Assembly (NCBI GenBank): GCA_024762675.1
Contig: JANTGZ010000018.1
Location: forward strand, 1 to 33,001
Source: Thermodesulfobacteriota bacterium
GTDB lineage: Bacteria > Desulfobacterota > Anaeroferrophillalia > Anaeroferrophillales > Tharpellaceae
Direction: 5' to 3'
Length of the DNA: 33,001 nucleotides
Shown here: in pieces, positions 23,792-30,533 of the stretch
How the letters are laid out: the number at the start of each line of letters is the position of its first letter
Numbering within the stretch: position 1 is the stretch's first letter
The notes under the pieces: model-generated
What the model was told of the DNA's origin: nothing
The model's database searches: none
The model's input: only the letters and a program-made list of their open reading frames with translations
Program-made: the position numbers and the translations under genes

Positions 23792-25455
23792 TGGTTGAAC
23801 GAGGTCTGCTCTCCACGGTCGACCTCAAAAAAATCAAACCAAGTGGCCGCGAACGGGAGGCTCTGCATCGTCTGGCGATCCGGACCGGGCTTGTATCTGA
23901 GGAGGACTTTCTTGCTCTGGTTGCCGAGGAGCTGAAACTGGGCCAGATCAGTGAATTGCCGACCGACTATGATCATGCCGCATTTACTGATATTTCCCCG
24001 CTTTTTTTAGAAGAGCACCGCTGCTTTCCTTTAGGGGGGGCTGAAGCTCTGGCCGTAGTCGTCAATGATCCTTATGACCATCTCGTTACTGAGACCTTCA
24101 GGCGGCTTTTTCCCGGGCGTCGAATTGAACTGCTTCTGGCCCGGGAAGAGAAAATTACAAGCTGGATCCGGGAGCATTTTTTGGCAGTCGCTACCGGTGC
24201 CGATGACGCTGCCGGTTCCGAGGTTGATGCGCTGGCCGGCGTTGCCGGCGTCGAACTTGGTGATGATGCTGATCACTTGCGTGATCTTGCTTCAGAAGCT
24301 CCGATTATCAAACTTGTCAACCAGTTTCTTACCAAAGCCGTCGAAGAGGGGGCCAGTGATATTCACATTGAACCCCAGGCCGAGAATCTCCAGGTTCGCT
24401 TTCGCGTTGATGGGGTTTTGCGCGAACATGCAACCCCGCCCAAGAATATTCAGTCATCGGTTATCTCCCGAGTCAAGATTATGGCGCGCATGGATATCGC
24501 CGAACGGCGCCTGCCCCAGGACGGTCGGATACGGATCAAGATCTCCGGTAAAGATATCGATTTGCGGGTCTCCTGCCTGCCGACCGTCTACGGTGAAAGT
24601 GTGGTCATGCGTATTCTTGATCGCAACAGTATCTCTTTCAGTCTCGGAACCCTTGGCTTTCCGGAAGTCGAACGCCGTCGTTTTGAGGAGATGATTCATC
24701 TCCCCTATGGTATTATTCTGGTCACCGGCCCGACCGGCAGCGGTAAGACGACGACTCTCTACGCAGCTCTTAATACAATTAACGCGATTGACAAAAAAAT
24801 TATTACAATCGAAGATCCGGTTGAGTATGAACTCAACGGGATCAACCAGGTTCAGGTCAACAGTAAGGCAGGCTTAGGTTTTTCAAATGGTTTACGCTCG
24901 ATTGTGCGCCAGGATCCGGACGTAATTCTGATTGGTGAGATTCGTGATCGCGAGACCGCCGATATCGCCATTCAGTCAGCCTTGACCGGGCATCTGGTTT
25001 TCTCCACCCTGCATACCAACGATTCGGCTGGAGCCGTGACCCGGATGGTTGAGATCGGGGTCGAGGGCTATCTGCTCTCATCTTCACTGGTCGGGATTAT
25101 GGCCCAGCGACTGGTACGGGTTCTTTGCCCTGTATGTAAAGAAGCTTTTATTCCCGAGCCTGCTTTGGTAGAGCGTTTGCAGCTTCCCTTTGAGGCGACA
25201 AAAGAGGAGCCGATTTATCGGCCAAAAGGCTGTAAAGAGTGCGCATTCAGTGGTTTTCGCGGACGCGTCGGCATCTTCGAGCTGTTGCCGGTAACTGACG
25301 CGGTTCGTAGTCTTATACTGGAGAGTCAAAGCTCTCTGCTCTTGCGCGAACATGCCGTTAACAACGGTATGACCCTTCTCCGTGAAGATGGTTGGGCCAA
25401 AGTTCGGGCCGGGATTACCTCGCTCGAAGAGGTGGTTCGTGTGAGCGGAGCTTAA
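23770..25455 (+). CDS. gspE: Type II secretion ATPase GspE
   Basis: A 561-residue cytoplasmic motor ATPase of the GspE/PilB family. The order is: an N-terminal T2SSE_N domain (to about 130); SEAPIIKLVNQFLTKAVEEG and SDIHIEP, the start of the N2/PAS-like domain; Walker A GPTGSGKTTTLY with K326; Walker B ILIGEIRDRETADIA; and the His box GHLVFSTLHTND. The zinc-binding Cys quartet follows (LCPVCKE near 455 and GCKECAF near 489). The frame is open upstream, but the ATG at 23770 is chosen because GGGGAGG lies seven bases before it and it starts the known domain. It overlaps the ligase gene by 22 bases. The pseudopilin genes downstream make GspE far more likely than PilB. Confidence 0.92.
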   Translation: MAGIIELMVERGLLSTVDLKKIKPSGREREALHRLAIRTGLVSEEDFLALVAEELKLGQISELPTDYDHAAFTDISPLFLEEHRCFPLGGAEALAVVVNDPYDHLVTETFRRLFPGRRIELLLAREEKITSWIREHFLAVATGADDAAGSEVDALAGVAGVELGDDADHLRDLASEAPIIKLVNQFLTKAVEEGASDIHIEPQAENLQVRFRVDGVLREHATPPKNIQSSVISRVKIMARMDIAERRLPQDGRIRIKISGKDIDLRVSCLPTVYGESVVMRILDRNSISFSLGTLGFPEVERRRFEEMIHLPYGIILVTGPTGSGKTTTLYAALNTINAIDKKIITIEDPVEYELNGINQVQVNSKAGLGFSNGLRSIVRQDPDVILIGEIRDRETADIAIQSALTGHLVFSTLHTNDSAGAVTRMVEIGVEGYLLSSSLVGIMAQRLVRVLCPVCKEAFIPEPALVERLQLPFEATKEEPIYRPKGCKECAFSGFRGRVGIFELLPVTDAVRSLILESQSSLLLREHAVNNGMTLLREDGWAKVRAGITSLEEVVRVSGA

Positions 25456-25458
25456 GGT

Positions 25459-26763
25459 ATGCGGAAATTCAGCTATAAAGCGACCAATGCCGGGGGCGAT
25501 ATCAGCTCCGGCAGCTTGCCGGCCCTTGATGAACGCCAGGCTGCAGCTCTGCTGCAGCGCCAGGGATTGATCCCATTGCAGATTGCCTTAATGGATGGGG
25601 ACACAGTAAAGAATGCCGTCTCGCCGGTTGCGAAAGGGGCTTCTTATAAGCCGAAGCGTAAATCTTTATTTGCTTCCACGGGGCAGCTTTCCTTTTTCCC
25701 TGGGTGGCTTGATAAAATGCCTTGGCGCCGGCCCGGGGTCAAGGAGCTGGCCGGTTTCGCCGAAGATCTGGGACTTTTGCTTAAAGCCGGCGTACCTCTG
25801 AATCGAGCCCTGGTAATTCTCGTGGAATTGATTGAGAAGCCGCTTTTCAGCCGGGTTATGGAAAACCTTAGGGAACAGGTTAAAGAGGGCAGTACCTTTT
25901 GGGAGGCTCTGCGCAGCCATCCTCAGATATTCCCTCCGGTTTTTGTCGGAATGGTGCGAGCCGGTGAGAGTGGCGGGATTATCGATACGGTTTTAGGCCG
26001 CCTGGCCCTCTACCTCAACGGTATCAGGGAGTTGAAAGAGTTTCTGGTCGGGGCCATGATCTACCCTTTAGTGTTGACCATGACTACCGGGGCTTCGATT
26101 ATTCTGCTGCTGGCTTTTGTCCTGCCCAAGTTTGCCGCCATTTTTTCTGATATGGGGGTGGCTCTGCCTACAGCCACCAGGGTGATGCTTAATTGTGGTG
26201 ATTTTATGCGGGCTTGGTGGTGGGCTTTGGGGTTGGGACTTGGCGGCCTGATCTTTGCCTGGCGCCGTCTTTATCGCCATCCCCAGGGCCGTTTGCTGGT
26301 CGATCGTCTGGTCTTGCGTCTGCCGGGACTTGGCGGAATTCTTGTCAAGATGGATCTGGCCCGTTTTTTTCGGACCCTGGGGGCCATGTTGTCCAGCGGC
26401 GTGCCGATTCTTGAAGCCCTGCAGGTGGTCAGTGGGGTCATCAGTAATCGGATTCTTGAGCAGAAGGTTGCTCATCTGCAGGAAGAGCTGCGTCAAGGTG
26501 CGGTGATGTCGCAGGTTCTGGCCCAGGACCCGCTTTTTCCGTCTTTGGCGGTCCATATGATCGGTGTTGGTGAGGAGACCGGCCATCTCGACGAGATGCT
26601 CGATAAGTTGGCCGAGATGTATGACCGTGAGTTGAAGGTGACGATCAAAGCATTGACCTCTCTTTTCGAACCCCTGGTGATTCTCTTTATGGGTTTGGTG
26701 ATCGGGGCTATCGTGGTCTCCATGCTGATGGCGATTTTCAGTGTCAACGAACTGGGAGGTTAG
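25459..26763 (+). CDS. gspF: Type II secretion inner-membrane platform protein GspF
   Basis: A 434-residue protein with two copies of the T2SSF domain. The first includes FAEDLGLLLKAGVPLNRALV, FVGMVRAGESGG and the helix MIYPLVLTMTTGASIILLLAF. The second includes ARFFRTLGAMLSSGVPILEAL, AVHMIGVGEETGHLDEML and the final helix PLVILFMGLVIGAIVVSML. GspF connects the GspE ATPase to the pseudopilus base. It is about 30 residues longer than the usual 400-405; the extra length is a Lys/Ser/Phe-rich linker at about 55-95 between the N-terminal region and the first repeat. It starts three bases after gspE. The gene after it is not part of the secretion machine. Confidence 0.92.
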   Translation: MRKFSYKATNAGGDISSGSLPALDERQAAALLQRQGLIPLQIALMDGDTVKNAVSPVAKGASYKPKRKSLFASTGQLSFFPGWLDKMPWRRPGVKELAGFAEDLGLLLKAGVPLNRALVILVELIEKPLFSRVMENLREQVKEGSTFWEALRSHPQIFPPVFVGMVRAGESGGIIDTVLGRLALYLNGIRELKEFLVGAMIYPLVLTMTTGASIILLLAFVLPKFAAIFSDMGVALPTATRVMLNCGDFMRAWWWALGLGLGGLIFAWRRLYRHPQGRLLVDRLVLRLPGLGGILVKMDLARFFRTLGAMLSSGVPILEALQVVSGVISNRILEQKVAHLQEELRQGAVMSQVLAQDPLFPSLAVHMIGVGEETGHLDEMLDKLAEMYDRELKVTIKALTSLFEPLVILFMGLVIGAIVVSMLMAIFSVNELGG

Positions 26764-26771
26764 GAGCTCTT

Positions 26772-27197
26772 ATGAATAGTTTTGGCTCCCGCAGAGACGC
26801 AGAGGCGCTGAGTGGAGATGAAAACGAAATTGGAACCATTGTCATTGAGTCATCTATTGTGGTGCTTAGGGAACTTGGCCCGGGACTTCTTGAAACGGTT
26901 TACGAAGTGGTTCTTTGTCGGGAGTTGCAGGATAGAGGGCTAAAGGTTGAGCGTCAAGTTTCTGTGCCAATTCATTACAAAGGGATTAGGTTTGCCGAGG
27001 GTTTCAAGGCAGATATTATTGTCAATGATAAGGTTGTTTTGGAGTTGAAATCGGTTGCGCTGGTGACTGCGGCGCATAAAAAACAGGTGCAAACATATTT
27101 GCGCTTAACGGGATGCAAGCTCGGATATTTACTTAATTTCGGTGAGGCTCTGATGAAGCACGGGATTACCCGCTGTGTTAATGGGTTGGATGAGTGA
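26772..27197 (+). CDS. GxxExxY protein (PD-(D/E)XK-like) inside the secretion operon
   Basis: A 141-residue protein carrying G38-L-L-E41-T-V-Y44, the motif that names the GxxExxY family. FKADIIVNDKVVLELKSV follows, a PD-(D/E)xK-like nuclease core, and then KKQVQTYLRLTG and GYLLNFG. The biological role of the family is unsettled. The gene sits between gspF and gspG, where no secretion component belongs. Its first codons are themselves repeat-derived (SRRDAEALSGDEN), because CGCAGAGGCGCTGAG at 26798-26812 is repeated in inverse orientation just after the stop codon. The whole unit therefore looks like an inserted cassette. It is on the same strand as the operon, so it should be co-transcribed. 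Confidence 0.85.
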   Translation: MNSFGSRRDAEALSGDENEIGTIVIESSIVVLRELGPGLLETVYEVVLCRELQDRGLKVERQVSVPIHYKGIRFAEGFKADIIVNDKVVLELKSVALVTAAHKKQVQTYLRLTGCKLGYLLNFGEALMKHGITRCVNGLDE

Positions 27198-27229
27198 AGC
27201 TTTTTGCACAGCGTCTCAGCGCCTCTGCG
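26798..27229 (+). mobile_element. Candidate mobile cassette: GxxExxY gene between inverted repeats
   Basis: CGCAGAGGCGCTGAG at 26798-26812 and its exact complement at 27215-27229 bound the GxxExxY coding region. Similar CGCAGAG-type units extend outward on both sides (from 26788, and to about 27236). No transposase lies inside, so movement, if real, would be in trans or by recombination. No target-site duplication was identified by eye. Confidence 0.5.
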
Positions 27230-27281
27230 GGGGAAGAAATTAAATTTTTAAGTTAAAGAAAATGTTGAGGGAGATACAGTA

Positions 27282-27725
27282 ATGTGTAAACGGATTGCTA
27301 AATGCAGGAGAGATTCAAACAATCGGGGTTTTACTCTGATTGAGTTGTTGATTGTTATGGTTATTATCGGCCTGCTCGCCTCTTTAGTGGCGCCGACCAT
27401 GTTCAAAAAGGTTGGCGGGGCCAAACGCAAGACCGCTAGAGCCCAGATTGAACTGCTGGGAACGGCGCTTGATTCCTATAGGCTCGATAATGATATGTAT
27501 CCCACTAGCGAACAAGGTATGCAGGCCTTAAGAGTGAAACCTGAAGGAGCGAACAACTGGGATGGCCCCTATCTGCCCAAAGAGGTTCCCAATGACCCCT
27601 GGGGTAACCAGTACGTCTACAAAAGTCCGGGTGACCACGGTGATTACGACCTCTCATCCTACGGCGTTGACGGTCAGTCCGGAGGGGATGGGGATAATGC
27701 CGATATAAACAGCTGGGAAAATTAA
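27282..27725 (+). CDS. gspG: Type II secretion major pseudopilin GspG
   Basis: A 147-residue prepilin-like protein. After a basic leader (MCKRIAKCRRDSNNRG) comes the prepilin peptidase site G/FTLIELLIVMVIIGLLASLV with Glu at +5. The mature domain has the conserved GspG core: ARAQIELLGTALDSYRLDND, YPTSEQGMQAL, WDGPYLPKEVPNDPWGNQY and a C-terminal Asp-rich calcium loop (GDYDLSSYGVDGQSGGDGD). GspG polymerises into the pseudopilus that pushes folded substrates through the secretin. GAGGGAG lies about ten bases before the ATG. The GxxExxY cassette separates it from gspF. Confidence 0.95.
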   Translation: MCKRIAKCRRDSNNRGFTLIELLIVMVIIGLLASLVAPTMFKKVGGAKRKTARAQIELLGTALDSYRLDNDMYPTSEQGMQALRVKPEGANNWDGPYLPKEVPNDPWGNQYVYKSPGDHGDYDLSSYGVDGQSGGDGDNADINSWEN

Positions 27726-27734
27726 CGGTTTTCT

Positions 27735-28259
27735 ATGAAAAAGGTTTCATCTGATTCAGCTTTTACTCTGGTTGAACTGATTGTTGTGGTTGCCATTATG
27801 ACCATGGGGATGAGTCTTTTTCTTGGTATCAATTATCGCCAGCGCGAGGCTTTTCGTTGGCGGGGCAATCTTCGTGAGCTCCACGTTTTTCTTAAAGTGG
27901 CACGCAGTTATGCGGTCCTTGAGCGGCGTACCAATGAATGTCGATACAATCTTGAGCAGCGAAGTTTTGATGAAAGCCTGCGCGGTCGGCGGGTGGAGCT
28001 TGCAGCCGGGGTCGAGTTTGTCCTCTCGGATGAGCAGCAGGCCCTGATTGAGGCTCTTGAAAATGATGGAGCGGCGGCTGAGGTTGAGACCGAAGCCTCC
28101 AGTCCTGAGGTTGTTATGGTAACTTTTTATGCTGATGGCGGTGCCTCCGGAGGTCATCTGGAAGTTCGCGGCGGTCGCAAGGGGGCTCTTCTTGAGGTTG
28201 ATCCTTTAACCGGCGAGGTTAAAGTAGAGGAGATGGTCTCAGATGATGCCGAGATGTGA
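27735..28259 (+). CDS. gspH: Type II secretion minor pseudopilin GspH
   Basis: A 174-residue pseudopilin with leader MKKVSSDSA and hydrophobic N-terminal helix FTLVELIVVVAIMTMGMSLF. The residue before the cleavage site is Ala instead of the usual Gly, which prepilin peptidase tolerates less well; Glu at +5 is kept. The following domain (YRQREAFRWRGNLRELHVFL, RSYAVLERRTNECRYNL) fits GspH, including its position between gspG and gspI. Residues about 110-125 are acidic and Ala-rich. It starts nine bases after gspG and overlaps gspI by 17 bases. Confidence 0.85.
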   Translation: MKKVSSDSAFTLVELIVVVAIMTMGMSLFLGINYRQREAFRWRGNLRELHVFLKVARSYAVLERRTNECRYNLEQRSFDESLRGRRVELAAGVEFVLSDEQQALIEALENDGAAAEVETEASSPEVVMVTFYADGGASGGHLEVRGGRKGALLEVDPLTGEVKVEEMVSDDAEM

Positions 28260-28695
28260 TGAGCGCGGTTTTACCCTGCTCGAAATGATGGTTGCGGTGC
28301 TGATTGTCGGCCTCACCGTAACTACCTTTTTTCAGCTCTTTGGCGCCAGTCTGCGACTTGAACAGCGGGCTCGTGGTTTTGATGAAATAATCGTGCTCGG
28401 TCGTCAGACCTTTGCTCTTTTATTGGCTCGTGATTTGCGCAGTGATGAATTTCCCTGGTCGGGTGAGATCGAAAATTTTACCTGGAGTTTACGTCTTGAG
28501 CCGGTCGATGTGCAACCTGAAGTGGATGGGGCCGCAAAGGATGAAACCTTAAGTCTGCGCTGGACCAGCGAGCTCTATCGGCTGGTCTTTGCTCTGCAGG
28601 ATATCCGGCGCCCCGGCCGCCATCTGAACCTGGTCGCCTACCAACAGGTAAAACCCGGATTTTTTACCGATGAGTTTAAAGAAGAGCACCTCTAA
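28243..28695 (+). CDS. gspI: Type II secretion minor pseudopilin GspI
   Basis: A 150-residue pseudopilin: short leader MMPRCDERG, then G/FTLLEMMVAVLIVGLTVTTF with Glu at +5. The small mature domain and place between GspH-like and GspJ-like genes point to GspI, which with GspJ and GspK forms the pseudopilus tip. Two ATGs are adjacent (28243 and 28246); GAGGAG upstream serves either. It overlaps gspH by 17 and gspJ by 26 bases, a sign of translational coupling. Confidence 0.82.
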   Translation: MMPRCDERGFTLLEMMVAVLIVGLTVTTFFQLFGASLRLEQRARGFDEIIVLGRQTFALLLARDLRSDEFPWSGEIENFTWSLRLEPVDVQPEVDGAAKDETLSLRWTSELYRLVFALQDIRRPGRHLNLVAYQQVKPGFFTDEFKEEHL

Positions 28696-29413
28696 AAGGG
28701 GCTTTACCCTGATCGAGATGGTTATTGCAATGACCATTCTGGCTCTGGTGGTTATGGTGCTCTATCTGGCTTTTTCAAGTGCCGGGCGGATCTGGACCCG
28801 GCAGCAGATCAAGGGGGGGCGCGGTGAACATGAAGCGGCCCTGGCTCGCCTTTTGAGTGACGACCTGCAAAATCTGGTGCCCTATAGTTTCAGCTGGGAA
28901 AAAGGTGAGGGTTTTTTCTTTGCTTTGGGTCCCAGTGCTCTGTTTTATGCCACAACCAGTGGCTATGGCGCCAGGCAGCGCTCGGTTGAGGGGCTCTACT
29001 TTGCCTGTTGTTACCTTAAAGAGAGCGAGGATGAAGAGGGTTTTGCTCTCTATATAGCCAAAGAGATGGGCCCCAAAACCTTTCTTATTGAAGCTTTGTG
29101 GGATTTTATTCAGGGGCCGGAAAAAAGTCTGGTCGCCAATGAGACCTTAAGTGAAGCGTCGCTCATTGTTCTTGACGGCCTGACCAACGCCTCTTTTGCC
29201 GTAGTCAGTGACCCGGAAAAATTGAATCTGCCCGAAGGTGAGGTCGAAGAGGGAGCTCTTATCGAGAGTGATATGATCCGTAATTGGAGTTCCAAAACAC
29301 TGCCCGCAAATATTCTTTTTCGTTATGAAAATTCGGATGCCGGCAAGCGTAATCTGTTGCTGGCCCTGGAACCGCCGCCTCAATTGCCGGCTAAAAAAGA
29401 TGAAAAGAAATAG
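28670..29413 (+). CDS. gspJ: Type II secretion minor pseudopilin GspJ
   Basis: A 247-residue pseudopilin with leader MSLKKSTSKRG and processing site G/FTLIEMVIAMTILALVVMVL, Glu at +5. The larger mature domain (GEHEAALARLLSDDLQNLVP, then a long beta-rich region) and the gene order match GspJ. No clear Shine-Dalgarno site precedes the start, which lies inside gspI, so translation probably depends on re-initiation. It overlaps gspK by 14 bases. Confidence 0.83.
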   Translation: MSLKKSTSKRGFTLIEMVIAMTILALVVMVLYLAFSSAGRIWTRQQIKGGRGEHEAALARLLSDDLQNLVPYSFSWEKGEGFFFALGPSALFYATTSGYGARQRSVEGLYFACCYLKESEDEEGFALYIAKEMGPKTFLIEALWDFIQGPEKSLVANETLSEASLIVLDGLTNASFAVVSDPEKLNLPEGEVEEGALIESDMIRNWSSKTLPANILFRYENSDAGKRNLLLALEPPPQLPAKKDEKK

Positions 29414-30335
29414 AAAGGGTTTTGCCCTGCTGGCCGTCTTCTGGATCGCTTTGCTGCTCGGCATTCTCGCTCTAAACTATGCGACGACGGCCCGGCTCAA
29501 TGCTGAGGCGGCTCGTAATCGCCGGCTCGGGGCGGAGCATGACTACCTCTTGCGTTCAGCTGTGGCCAAAGGCTATCATGAGTACTTGAAATATCGGGCC
29601 AATCGCTCCCTGCTGGCTAAAAAAGAGGAGGTTGAAGAGCTCAGCGGTCAGACTTTGGAGCTCTGGTATCCTCGCTATGAGCCTTGGGAATGTGATATTG
29701 AAGGGATTAAGGTTGGAGTGAAAATTGTAGGAGAGGCCGGTAAATTCAAACTTAACGGGCTAAAGGTCGAACGTTGGCGCAGGATTGTCGAGACTTGTGG
29801 GGTGGTAGATGAAGAGGCTAGGGACGGTATCGTCGACTCTATTCTTGACTGGGTTGATGGCGACAGCCTGCACCGGCTGAATGGGGCGGAGAGTGACTAT
29901 TATGAAGAGCAGGGGCTGGATTATGGTTGCAAGAACCGGGAGATTGATGTAGTAAATGAGCTCTTGCTGATCAAAGGAGTCACTTATGCACTATATGCCG
30001 GTAGCGACGGTCATCCCGGTCTGATCGACCTGCTTTCGCCTTACGGGCGTGATGACAGAGTTGATATTAACAGTTGTGCTCCGGCAGCTTTTGCCCTGGT
30101 CGAAGATCTGCCTCAGGATGTTATCAATGAAATTGTTGCCTACCGGTCGGCAACCCCGATAACTAAACTGGCGGAATTGAGTGAATTGGTGCCGCCCGAT
30201 TATTTTAGTTTGCTGAATCAATATTTTACAGTTGCCGATTCACAATATGTCTCTATAAGCGCGGCCGAATCGGGCCGTGACGGCGAGGCCGGCAACTGGT
30301 ATCGGCAAGTTTTCGCGGTAAATGATAAAAGATAG
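29400..30335 (+). CDS. gspK: Type II secretion pseudopilus tip protein GspK
   Basis: A 311-residue protein starting MKRNRKG/FALLAVFWIALLLGILAL. It lacks the Glu at +5 of other pseudopilins, which is the hallmark of GspK at the pseudopilus tip. The large mature domain includes VDSILDWVDGDSLHRLNGAE and a helix-hairpin-helix-like region (VDINSCAPAAFALVEDLPQD, IVAYRSATPITKLAELSELV) typical of the family. The frame is open upstream, but the ATG at 29400 places the leader and cleavage site correctly. The next gene is delayed by a 198-base non-coding stretch, unlike the tight packing before it. Confidence 0.9.
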   Translation: MKRNRKGFALLAVFWIALLLGILALNYATTARLNAEAARNRRLGAEHDYLLRSAVAKGYHEYLKYRANRSLLAKKEEVEELSGQTLELWYPRYEPWECDIEGIKVGVKIVGEAGKFKLNGLKVERWRRIVETCGVVDEEARDGIVDSILDWVDGDSLHRLNGAESDYYEEQGLDYGCKNREIDVVNELLLIKGVTYALYAGSDGHPGLIDLLSPYGRDDRVDINSCAPAAFALVEDLPQDVINEIVAYRSATPITKLAELSELVPPDYFSLLNQYFTVADSQYVSISAAESGRDGEAGNWYRQVFAVNDKR

Positions 30336-30379
30336 TTTTTTAGAAATATTCAGGTGCCGTCTTCGAATTGTCTCGATGC

Positions 30380-30466
30380 GGGGACATACCTCCAGGCCGG
30401 GCTTTAGCCCGTGACGGGCTGAGCTGTGTCCCCAGTCGGAGTGGGCGAAGCGAAGTTCGCCGCCAC
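30380..30466 (+). repeat. REP/BIME-like palindromic element between gspK and gspL
   Basis: GGGGACA (30380-30386) and TGTCCCC (30427-30433) form outer arms. Inside, AGCCCG/CGGGCT (30406-30411 with 30415-30420) and CGGGC/GCCCG (30398-30411) can form alternative hairpins. A second hairpin, GTGGGCGAA with TTCGC and CCAC (30441-30466, two-base bulge), follows. Outer GGGGACA/TGTCCCC ends recall repeats tied to REP-associated tyrosine transposases, from memory and without a search. With the tandem repeat that follows it fills most of this gap; I see no gene in it. Confidence 0.5.
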
Positions 30467-30473
30467 CCGCTGT

Positions 30474-30530
30474 AACTTAACTTTGAACTTTGAACTTTAA
30501 ACTTTAAACTGTGAACTGTGAACTGTCAAC
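30474..30530 (+). repeat. 7-bp tandem repeat directly before gspL
   Basis: From 30479 to 30527 there are seven consecutive 7-base units: AACTTTG twice, AACTTTA twice, AACTGTG twice, AACTGTC once. Partial AAC units lie at both ends. The changes are ordered in pairs along the array, as expected from stepwise duplication. The array ends three bases before the gspL ATG, replacing the place where a Shine-Dalgarno site should be. Confidence 0.9.
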
Positions 30531-30533
30531 CCC

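Noticed and set aside
24065-24694. Long + strand open frame inside gspE
   Set aside because: It is rich in Pro, Arg and Ser, lacks any recognisable motif, and lies wholly within the conserved ATPase gene.
26068-26586. 172-codon open frame on the - strand across gspF
   Set aside because: Its Gln/His/Lys/Pro-rich low-complexity translation is what the antisense of hydrophobic GspF codons gives; there is no ribosome site or motif.
30474-30530. CRISPR-like array
   Set aside because: The units are 7 bases with no spacers; this is a simple tandem repeat.
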